Shown here piece by piece: positions 57,400 to 64,000 of a DNA stretch of 64,000 nucleotides. The DNA comes from Bacteroidaceae bacterium (GTDB taxonomy: Bacteria; Bacteroidota; Bacteroidia; Bacteroidales; Bacteroidaceae), in the NCBI GenBank assembly GCA_017557635.1, contig JAFYYH010000021.1, forward strand, positions 236,363 to 300,362, read 5' to 3'. How positions within the stretch are numbered: position 1 is the first letter of the stretch; every line of letters starts with the position of its first letter. The notes under the pieces were generated by a model. That model was not told the DNA's origin, did no database searches, and saw only the letters and a program-made list of their open reading frames with translations. The translations under genes and the position numbers were made by a program.

Positions 57400-59732
57400 T
57401 ACTTGAACAGTTCCTTAACGGTGAGTTCCAGATAATCACGGCAGTTCATCCAGGTGTGTCCGCCTTCGGGTTTGTAGAAGGTGTGCTTGAGACCGTTCTC
57501 GGTCAGATACTGGTCAAGAGCCTCTGATATTGTAATCAGTCCGTCCTCCTTACCTGTGCCTATGAACATGAACTTGAGCTGTTTCTTGAGCTTCTTGACA
57601 GGCTTGTATGTGCCGTTCTTGAAGTTGGTAAGATGCTCCTCCTTGTCCTGCATGCCGATGGCCGGAGCGAAAGCAGCTACGTAGTGGAACTTGTCGGGGT
57701 TGCCGAATCCTGCGGCAAGAGTCTGACGTCCGCCCAGTGAGAAACCGGCTATTGCGCGGTTATCGGCATTCTTAATTACATTGTAATTTGATTCGATGAA
57801 CGGGATTACCTCCTCGATGAACTCCTTGGTGGTGAGCTTGGTGTCCATGGGGTCATAAGCCTCGGCCTTACCCTGGGCGATCATCTCGGGATAGGGGTTT
57901 GCATAAGGCATTACAACGATCATGCGCTTGGCCTCACCCTTTGCAATCATGTTGTCCAGGATGTTGTTCATCTGACCAACTTTGAACCAGGTCTCGTAGG
58001 TATCGGTCATACCGTGGATCAGATAGAGAACGGGGAGTTTCTCTGTGCCGTTGGGATCATAGCCGGCGGGGGTGTAAACGCACATGGGACGCTCTACGCC
58101 GCAAGCCTTTGAGAAGTAGTAGCGGTATGCAACCTTGCCGTGGGGAACATCCTGAATGTCCTGAACGCTGGGCTCGGCACCGCGAACGTCAACAAGGCTG
58201 TTCTTGAAGTTCTCGTTGGGGAACAGGTGCATGTTGTTGGGATCGGCGGTCTGAGTGCCGTCAATTATGAATGAGTAGGGATAAATATCCGGTGCGGGAG
58301 GAGTTACGGTTATGCTCCATACTCCGCGGTCATCCTTCTCCATGGGTTTACGGCCGCACATCTGGCAGTCAAGTTCAACCTTCTGTGCGTCGGCAGCCTG
58401 GCAACGGAATGTAACCGTACCGTCAGCGTTGTACTCGGGTGACTTTACACCTGCAGGGAAGAGGCTTGTCATGAGTGATCCGGTAAGACGTGAGGGCTCT
58501 GCGCCGCCCAGCTTCTCCAGACGTACCTTCTCGGCCTCCTCAAGGCTCATGCTCTCAGCTACTGCAGCATCAATGACAGCCTGATCCTGGAACAGCAGGG
58601 GGAATGACTTCTCCAGCCAGTAGCGGGCGTTCATCCAGGTGTGGCCGTACTTATCGTGTGTAAACACCTTAACGTTCTTGATGTTGTGACGGTCAAGCAT
58701 CTGCATCAGGTCCTTTGAGTTTCCGTAGAGGAAATCATCGGTGCCGATACCCAGCCAGAACAGATGAACCTTCTTGTTGAAGGCCTCTGAATCCTCAAAC
58801 TGGCTGTCGCGAACCTGTGTGAATGAACTGTAAGAGCACAGATATGAGAACTTGTCCAGATTGGCAAGTCCGATGGCCATACCCTGGTTGCCGCCGCGTG
58901 AGAAACCGCCGATACCGCGATGGTCAGCATCGTTGATGGTGCGGTAGTTGCTCTCTACGAAAGGCATCAGAACGTCGGTGAAATCGGCATTGAAGTTGTA
59001 GCCTCCGCCCATTCCGCCAAAGCCACCCATGCCGCCCATTCCGCCGCGGCCGCCCTGCGGCTGGGGCTGACGCTCGCTCTTGAGCAGTGTGGCGTTACCG
59101 TAGGGGAGTACCAGGATCATCTCCTTGGCCTTGCCCTCGGCAATCAGGTTGTCAAGGATAAGGTTCATCTTACCAACCTTGAAGTAAACCTCCTCGGTAT
59201 CGGTGGTACCGCTGATGAGGTACATTACAGGGTACTGCTTGTCCTTGTTCTTGGGATCGTCATAGAAAGGCGGGGTGTAAACTATTACCGGGATGAACAT
59301 GTTCAGGCCGGGTGACCAGTAGTTCAGGTAATCCACGCTGCCGTGGGGAACATCCTTGAGGGCGCTCAGCTTGTCGGCACGCATATCCAGAAGGCTGTTC
59401 TTGAAGGTTTCGTTGGGGAACCACTCGGCGCATTGGGGATCCATTACGCTGATGCCGTCAACCTCAAAGTGATAGGGGTAGATATCGGGCTCTGCGGGGC
59501 CGATGGTTGCGGTCCAGACGCCGCCATTACCCTTGGTCATCTCAACGCTTTCGCTGAACTGTGTCCATACCTTTACGCTCTTGGCGTTGGCGTTACGATA
59601 GTTGAAAGTCACGGTGTTATCAGGATTGATAACGGTAGAAGGGGCCTGCTGCCACCAAGCGCCCTGTTGGGCACTGATTGCTCCTGTCATGACTGTTGCC
59701 AGAAGGAGAAGAGTCAGATTTTTAATTCTCAT
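57399..59732 (-). CDS. Double-module secreted carbohydrate esterase
   Basis: A 777-residue protein: signal peptide (to AISAQ) and two copies of the same pair of domains. Each copy has an Ig-like/CBM48-type domain (VTFNYRNANAKSVKVWTQF near 40, VTFRCQAADAQKVELDCQM near 440) and an esterase-D domain. Nucleophiles lie in GGFSRGGNQ and AGFSLGGRQ; histidines lie in YGHTWMNARYW and GGHTWMNCRDY. Both active sites look complete. The first module has a Gly/Met-rich insert (GGMGGFGGMGGG). The ATG at 59732 replaces a TTG at 59780. Likely a feruloyl/acetyl esterase that removes two kinds of ester or clusters binding. Confidence 0.88.
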   Translation of the reverse strand: MRIKNLTLLLLATVMTGAISAQQGAWWQQAPSTVINPDNTVTFNYRNANAKSVKVWTQFSESVEMTKGNGGVWTATIGPAEPDIYPYHFEVDGISVMDPQCAEWFPNETFKNSLLDMRADKLSALKDVPHGSVDYLNYWSPGLNMFIPVIVYTPPFYDDPKNKDKQYPVMYLISGTTDTEEVYFKVGKMNLILDNLIAEGKAKEMILVLPYGNATLLKSERQPQPQGGRGGMGGMGGFGGMGGGYNFNADFTDVLMPFVESNYRTINDADHRGIGGFSRGGNQGMAIGLANLDKFSYLCSYSSFTQVRDSQFEDSEAFNKKVHLFWLGIGTDDFLYGNSKDLMQMLDRHNIKNVKVFTHDKYGHTWMNARYWLEKSFPLLFQDQAVIDAAVAESMSLEEAEKVRLEKLGGAEPSRLTGSLMTSLFPAGVKSPEYNADGTVTFRCQAADAQKVELDCQMCGRKPMEKDDRGVWSITVTPPAPDIYPYSFIIDGTQTADPNNMHLFPNENFKNSLVDVRGAEPSVQDIQDVPHGKVAYRYYFSKACGVERPMCVYTPAGYDPNGTEKLPVLYLIHGMTDTYETWFKVGQMNNILDNMIAKGEAKRMIVVMPYANPYPEMIAQGKAEAYDPMDTKLTTKEFIEEVIPFIESNYNVIKNADNRAIAGFSLGGRQTLAAGFGNPDKFHYVAAFAPAIGMQDKEEHLTNFKNGTYKPVKKLKKQLKFMFIGTGKEDGLITISEALDQYLTENGLKHTFYKPEGGHTWMNCRDYLELTVKELFK

Positions 59733-59797
59733 AATGTATATTGGAGTTGTTAATAATTTTCGGGGTTTGAAGATACCCATTAAAATCAGAATAATGA

Positions 59798-59826
59798 TTG
59801 TTTTTTATGCAAATTATGTACTTTTG
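59798..59826 (+). promoter_or_regulatory. Promoter of upp
   Basis: TTG (59798-59800), 18 bases, TACTTTTG (59819-59826); ATG at 59874. Spacing is slightly short. Confidence 0.5.
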
Positions 59827-59873
59827 TTGGATTTCAAACCCCCGATTGAGGACTACAATTAGTATAAAACAAT

Positions 59874-60524
59874 ATGGAAGTTATTGATTTTAACAAACAG
59901 AACAGTATCCTGAATCAGTTCATCGCCGAGATCCGTGACGTGAACATTCAGAAGGACCAGCTCAGATTCCGTCGCAACCTGGAGCGCATCGGTGAGATCA
60001 TGGCACTGGAGGTTAGTAAGAAACTTAACTACGTGACCAAGGAGGTAACCACTCCGCTTGGAAGAACCACCATCAACGTTCCCGAGGAGGATATCGTACT
60101 GGGTACCGTATTCCGCGCAGGTCTGCCTCTGCACCAGGGTTTCCACAACTACTTTGACCACTGTGAGAATGCGTTCGTATCGGCCTACCGTAAGTATCTG
60201 GATGAGGTGAACTTTGACGTGCATATCGAGTACATGGCTTCACCTAAGCTTGACGGCAAGACACTTATTCTGGTCGACCCGATGCTGGCTACCGGTAACA
60301 GCCTCTATCTGGCTTATCGCGCTCTGCTGCTCAAGGGAACACCCGCAAAGGTTCACCTGTGCTCAGTCATCGCTGCTCAGGCCGGCGTTGACTATGTATG
60401 CAAGATGTTTCCGCAGGATACCACCACACTCTGGTGCGCTGCCGTGGATCCCGAACTCAACAGTCACGCCTACATCATCCCTGGTCTGGGTGATGCCGGT
60501 GACCTGTGCTTCGGTGAAAAATAA
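59874..60524 (+). CDS. upp: Uracil phosphoribosyltransferase
   Basis: A 216-residue enzyme that joins uracil and PRPP to UMP in pyrimidine salvage. The PRPP loop is LVDPMLATGNS, and the uracil-binding loop is PGLGDAGDLCFG at the C-terminus. Full length. It has its own promoter and terminator and lies among carbohydrate esterase genes without an obvious link to them. Confidence 0.93.
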   Translation: MEVIDFNKQNSILNQFIAEIRDVNIQKDQLRFRRNLERIGEIMALEVSKKLNYVTKEVTTPLGRTTINVPEEDIVLGTVFRAGLPLHQGFHNYFDHCENAFVSAYRKYLDEVNFDVHIEYMASPKLDGKTLILVDPMLATGNSLYLAYRALLLKGTPAKVHLCSVIAAQAGVDYVCKMFPQDTTTLWCAAVDPELNSHAYIIPGLGDAGDLCFGEK

Positions 60525-60540
60525 AAAGTCAAACATCAAA

Positions 60541-60574
60541 AAGAAGGTCGGACGGTCTCCGGCCTTCTTTTTTT
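60541..60574 (+). terminator. Rho-independent terminator after upp
   Basis: AAGAAGGTCGGA (60541-60552) pairs with TCCGGCCTTCTT (60558-60569), one G-U pair, loop CGGTC, then a T-run to 60574. Confidence 0.92.
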
Positions 60575-60658
60575 GTGATTAACATCAATTATACGGGGTT
60601 TCATCCTTTTTTGCAGATAACAGCCCTATATTCGCGATGTTACTAAACCTTTTTTACA

Positions 60659-61576
60659 ATGAACTATTTCAAAAGAAACTTCTTGTTTGCATCGGCCGTA
60701 CTGTTTACAGCGTTTACATCGGCCCAGGAGAATGAAGAAACATTCACTACTTTCAAGGAAGGCGGTCATTACTTTATCACCGCAAGTATCAACGGAAAGC
60801 CCGAGACTCCCATAATGCTTGAATCGGGAACACCAGCCCTGTTCGTGGATTCGGCTTTTGCCGTCAGCACCGGTTGCGTTGACATTTCCGAGTACCCTGC
60901 ATCGGACCATATGATGAATCTGAACGGCCGTAAGTTCCGTATCACAAATGAGGGTGACGGAAAGGTCCGCATAGGCAAACATACTATCTATGAAGGTCCC
61001 GTGTTCTTAATGGCCGATTACGAGAACCCTTACAAAGTGGCGGTTCCAATTCATCTGCTTCACAACGAGGCCGATGGCGGCAGCCGCATTGTAAAGGTTG
61101 ATTTGGCCAATGAGTGCCTGCAGATGCAGTCTAAAGCAAGTCTGAAAGAGGCCGATAAAAAAGGATTCAGCAGTTATAAGATAACCTATAAGACCTATAA
61201 GAAGATGCCCGCTGTCAAGTCGGTCCTTAAGATAGACGAAGGCGGCAAGGTCCGTACATTGAAGGGAAAGTTTACAGTTGACCTGGGCAATGCCGAGGTC
61301 CTGTTCCTGGTTGAAAAGAACAAGAACGTTACAAAGTTCCTGGAATCCAATCCCGACATGTCACTTCAGGAGGCGCTTGCTCCCAACGGTGCGGTAGTGG
61401 GCCGATATGTTCTTACCGATAAATGCACCATTTGCGACATGGAGTTCCCGGATGCGCTTGTGGTAGTTACACCCAACTTCATGGGTATATTGCCCGAGGG
61501 ATCCATAGGCCTGAAATTCTTCATGCAACATCCATCCATCCTGGACTTTGACAAGAAGCGCATGTATGTGAAATAA
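60659..61576 (+). CDS. Secreted pepsin-like protein with altered active site
   Basis: A 305-residue protein with a signal peptide (to TSAQ). Two similar halves have the look of aspartyl-protease lobes: PIMLESGTPALFVDSAFA (52-69) and KFTVDLGNAEVLFLVE (204-219), and the end GSIGLKFFMQHPSILDFDKKRMYV is the usual closing of retropepsin-like domains. The catalytic D-T/S-G is ESG in the first half and DLG in the second, so it may be inactive or use a changed site. It could be a binding protein. Role unknown. It is convergent with the esterase downstream and shares a terminator with it. Confidence 0.6.
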   Translation: MNYFKRNFLFASAVLFTAFTSAQENEETFTTFKEGGHYFITASINGKPETPIMLESGTPALFVDSAFAVSTGCVDISEYPASDHMMNLNGRKFRITNEGDGKVRIGKHTIYEGPVFLMADYENPYKVAVPIHLLHNEADGGSRIVKVDLANECLQMQSKASLKEADKKGFSSYKITYKTYKKMPAVKSVLKIDEGGKVRTLKGKFTVDLGNAEVLFLVEKNKNVTKFLESNPDMSLQEALAPNGAVVGRYVLTDKCTICDMEFPDALVVVTPNFMGILPEGSIGLKFFMQHPSILDFDKKRMYVK

Positions 61577-61585
61577 AATGTTCTG

Positions 61586-61625
61586 ATAACAAAGAAGGTG
61601 GTCATGTGACCGCCTTCTTTGTTAT
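61586..61625. terminator. Bidirectional terminator
   Basis: A 19-base stem (61586-61604 with 61607-61625, one G-U pair) rich in A on one side and T on the other, between two convergent genes; the esterase stop codon (61622-61624) is inside the stem. It can serve both strands. Confidence 0.8.
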
Positions 61626-62476
61626 TTGGCAAGTTGTGAGAGCCACTGCTTAAGGTCGCTCATCCATTGCTCGCGGTAAACGAAGTTCTCATTGGCACAC
61701 CAGCCGTGTCCTCCTGACGGATAGACGTGAAGTGCTGAACGTACACGGTTGGCCTGAAGGGCGTTGTAATACTCTATGCTGTTCTTTACAGGCACCAGGT
61801 TGTCATCGGAGTTGGCCATTATGAATGCAGGCGGGGTCTCACGTGTAACCTGCTTCTCATTTGAGTAGAGGTCGATGAGCTCCTGTGATGCGTTTCGGCC
61901 CAGCAGGTTGTTGTGCGAACCCATATGGGTGAACGTCTTGTCCATGGTGATTACCGGATAGAACAGGATCTGGAAATCGGGACGCTGCTCGGGGCTTGAA
62001 TAATGGGTGGCGGCAGTGGCTGCCAGATGACCGCCGGCTGAGCATCCCTGTACTCCTATCTTCTTGATTCCGTATTTGTCGGCATCGGCCTTAAGCAGAC
62101 GCATGGCCTCATGTACGTCATCCAGCGGAACTTCGTAATGGCCGTTGGGCAGACGGTACTTGAGTACTGCCAGGGTTATGCCCTGGTCCATATACCACTG
62201 GGCCATGTTGTTGCCCTCAGATCCGTTCCATACATCGGTATAACCGCCGCCGGGGCAGGCAATTACAGCCAGTCCGTTGGGGTTGGGTGCTGCCCAGATG
62301 GTGAGTGTGGGCTGGGTTACGTTCGATACATGCATATCCATGACCCTCTCGGGACCGGTCAGACCATTGCTGGTGGGGGCGCCGTCAGGCCACATATTGA
62401 TTACGACTGTAGGCTCTTGTGCTCCTACAGAAAGCATCAGCATGAGCGATGCTACAAATAATACAATCCGTCTCAT
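61622..62476 (-). CDS. Secreted alpha/beta hydrolase, acetyl-esterase-like
   Basis: A 284-residue hydrolase: signal peptide (to SVGAQ), oxyanion-hole motif CPGGGYTDVW, nucleophile Ser in GCSAGGHLAAT, Asp in ANSDDNLVPV and His in PSGGHGWC. The pattern matches bacterial acetylxylan esterases and BD-FAE-type esterases near GH genes. The ATG at 62476 replaces a TTG three codons upstream. It follows the GH127 gene in the same direction, and its start is preceded by four AATTGAG-like repeats. Confidence 0.86.
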   Translation of the reverse strand: MRRIVLFVASLMLMLSVGAQEPTVVINMWPDGAPTSNGLTGPERVMDMHVSNVTQPTLTIWAAPNPNGLAVIACPGGGYTDVWNGSEGNNMAQWYMDQGITLAVLKYRLPNGHYEVPLDDVHEAMRLLKADADKYGIKKIGVQGCSAGGHLAATAATHYSSPEQRPDFQILFYPVITMDKTFTHMGSHNNLLGRNASQELIDLYSNEKQVTRETPPAFIMANSDDNLVPVKNSIEYYNALQANRVRSALHVYPSGGHGWCANENFVYREQWMSDLKQWLSQLAK

Positions 62477-62480
62477 AATT

Positions 62481-62508
62481 CTCAATTCTCAATTTTCAAT
62501 TCTCAATT
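62481..62508 (-). repeat. Heptanucleotide tandem repeat before the esterase
   Basis: Four units of AATTGAG (one with A for G, AATTGAA) on the minus strand fill the gap between the GH127 stop and the esterase ATG at 62476. Same unit, strand and position relative to the start codon as the repeat before purE. Confidence 0.85.
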
Positions 62509-64000
62509 TATTTGCGTGTCATCCACACCTCCATATTGCCGTTGCCGCGGTGGGCCCAGGCGTAATACGGAATAAGACGCAGTTTGACTTCACGGGCTCT
62601 TTCAGTATTGCCGGTGTAGTTGTCAAATGCAGAGGTTTCAAGTGCGTTCATCTCATAGTCACGTCCCTCGACTGTCAGTTTTGTGGGCACTACCTGGAAT
62701 GTTGAATTCACTGGCAGAGCGGTGCTCAGGACGTTGAAATCATTATCGGCCCACTCAGCGCAATATACCAGCGGTCCGCGCTCCACGGCAATCTTGCCGC
62801 GGTCCTCGGCCACCTGGCGGTGAGCCATTACAATGCGGGGTTCCATGTCAAAGTGAATGGTGATCTTGTCGCCCTTCTTCCATTTGCGGTCTATGCCAAA
62901 GTATCCGTTTTCAAGTGTGGCCGATACCTCCTGCCCGTTAACCTGTACAGTATATCCGAGTTTCTTGCCGTCTGCATAGCGATAAAGGTCCGTGGGTACG
63001 ACCTCGTTACGTACCCATCCCGGGATGCGGATGTTCAGACAGAACTGTCCGGGAGTCTTGTCGATGGTTATGTTCACATCACCGTTCCATGGGTAGCCGG
63101 TCTGCTGAGTCAGTTGCAGGTTCTTGCCAGCCACCTTGGTGGTAAGGGTGTTGGACATAAAGAGGTTTACGAATACCTTGCTGTCCTTGACTGCGTATAC
63201 ATATCCGGGAACCGAAGGGATGAAACGGCATATGTTGCTGGGGCAGCATGCGCAGCCGAACCAGGCCTGACGCTGGTGCTGTCCGTGGCTCTCCAACGGG
63301 TTGGGATAGAAGAATCCGCCTCCGTCCAGGCTCACGCCGCTTATCACTCCGTTGTACAGGGCACGCTCCAGCACATCCATGTATTTGGCATCGCCGTGCA
63401 GCAGGAACAGACGGTAGTTGGTATAGACATTGGCAATGGCGGCGCAGGTCTCGCAATAGCCGTTCATGTTGGGCAGGTCATAGTTCTGGGTGAATCCTTC
63501 AATTCCTCCTGTTGAGCCGATGCCTCCGGTCAGATACATCTTCTTGCCAACCATGTTCTCCCATATTCGGTCGATGGCATCGATGTAGGATTTGTCACCC
63601 GTGAGTGCGGCCACATCGGCCATGCCTGAATACATGTAACCGGCGCGGACGGCATGACCTACGGCCTCATCCTGCTCGATGACCGGCTTGTGTGACTGGT
63701 CATATGTATCCTTGCGGGCGGTCTTGCCTTTGTTGTCAAGGAACAGTTTTGCCTCGTCCAGGTATTTCTTGTCACCTGTTACCAGGTACAGTTTGGCAAG
63801 CGCCATCTCGGCAATCTGATGTCCGGGAACTATCACCTTCTGGCCTTCTCCGTAACCGATCTCGCGGCATACGCAGTCGGCGTAGCGGATGGCAATGTCC
63901 AGGAACTTGCGGCTTCCGGTTGCCTGATAGTGGGCTATGGCACCCTCAACCATGTGACCAAGGTTGTAGAGTTCATGGCTGCCGCTCTCCTCGGCACTCC
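62508..64000 (-). CDS. GH127 beta-L-arabinofuranosidase (5' end outside window)
   Basis: The C-terminal 497 codons of a DUF1680/GH127 glycosidase; the frame is open to the window edge, so the start lies beyond 64000. Visible features: HELYNLGHMVEGA near the edge, HAVRAGYMYSGMAD, the CETCAAIAN motif with the catalytic Glu-Cys pair, and GCACCPSN, which supplies the zinc-bound cysteines. A beta-sandwich C-terminal region follows. GH127 enzymes release L-arabinose from arabinan and arabinose-decorated proteins or xylan. Linked with the esterase downstream (gap filled by a repeat). Confidence 0.9.
   Translation of the reverse strand, partial: SAEESGSHELYNLGHMVEGAIAHYQATGSRKFLDIAIRYADCVCREIGYGEGQKVIVPGHQIAEMALAKLYLVTGDKKYLDEAKLFLDNKGKTARKDTYDQSHKPVIEQDEAVGHAVRAGYMYSGMADVAALTGDKSYIDAIDRIWENMVGKKMYLTGGIGSTGGIEGFTQNYDLPNMNGYCETCAAIANVYTNYRLFLLHGDAKYMDVLERALYNGVISGVSLDGGGFFYPNPLESHGQHQRQAWFGCACCPSNICRFIPSVPGYVYAVKDSKVFVNLFMSNTLTTKVAGKNLQLTQQTGYPWNGDVNITIDKTPGQFCLNIRIPGWVRNEVVPTDLYRYADGKKLGYTVQVNGQEVSATLENGYFGIDRKWKKGDKITIHFDMEPRIVMAHRQVAEDRGKIAVERGPLVYCAEWADNDFNVLSTALPVNSTFQVVPTKLTVEGRDYEMNALETSAFDNYTGNTERAREVKLRLIPYYAWAHRGNGNMEVWMTRK

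Noticed and set aside
57399..59732. Double esterase as an assembly duplication
   Set aside because: The two halves are clearly diverged at protein and DNA level, so they are an old duplication and not a duplicated read.
62820..63515. 231-codon open frame opposite the GH127 gene
   Set aside because: Antisense shadow; no motif, no promoter, no ribosome-binding site.

Overview
The window is a stretch of bacterial chromosome from the order Bacteroidales (Bacteroides/Prevotella group, exact genus not resolvable by eye). The evidence is the gene order tRNA-Thr/Tyr/Gly/Thr - tuf - tRNA-Trp - secE - nusG - rplKAJL - rpoBC, many Bacteroidetes-specific families (DUF4292, DUF4254, SbsA-Ig lipoproteins, GH127), frequent lipoprotein signal peptides, and promoters of the Bacteroidetes sigma type (TTTG or TTG, 19-20 bases, then TAnnTTTG) instead of -35/-10 boxes. 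There are no rRNA genes, insertion sequences, prophage genes or CRISPR arrays, and no gene-free stretch longer than 300 bases.

Layout. 1-13.5 kb: the 3' end of hpf, five tRNA genes and the tuf-secE-nusG-rplKAJL-rpoBC expression block, closed by a strong terminator. 13.5-21.9 kb: a small secreted protein, dgt, the dut-TPR-DUF4292-EnvC envelope operon, prfB, a CYTH protein, a VanZ-like protein and a helix-hairpin-helix protein. 21.9-26.3 kb: alkaline phosphatase and cyclophilin, divergent from ugd, then an ECF sigma factor with a very short membrane partner. 26.4-34.1 kb: a seven-gene minus-strand operon (paaK, ACT protein, sodium:solute symporter, DUF975 protein, iorA, iorB, aminotransferase) with its own consensus promoter. 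It links arylacetates, arylpyruvates and aromatic amino acids. 34.1-42.1 kb: a second minus-strand run of housekeeping genes (nucleoside kinase, rpoN, purE, ispG, cysS, M28 peptidase, sufE). 42.2-49 kb: an FKBP lipoprotein, an Lrp-type regulator coupled to a C26-M19 fusion hydrolase, a large Ig-like lipoprotein, fabF and acpP. 49.2-56 kb: DUF4254-GT9, WbqC-lepB-dapB, a PMGGR-repeat protein and pckA. 56.2-64 kb: carbohydrate esterases (one with two catalytic modules), upp, a pepsin-like protein with altered active-site motifs, another esterase and the start of a GH127 beta-L-arabinofuranosidase. This suggests attack on acylated, arabinose-decorated plant polysaccharide.

Most of the window is conserved core genome. 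The best candidate for an under-described system is the arylacetate/aromatic amino acid operon. Its IorA lacks the C-terminal ferredoxin domain of the archaeal enzyme, and a symporter and an ACT sensor are built into the operon. Other points of note are the short-insert IspG, the 70-residue partner of the ECF sigma factor, heptanucleotide repeats at two start codons, and a perfect inverted repeat lying across a promoter downstream of pckA.
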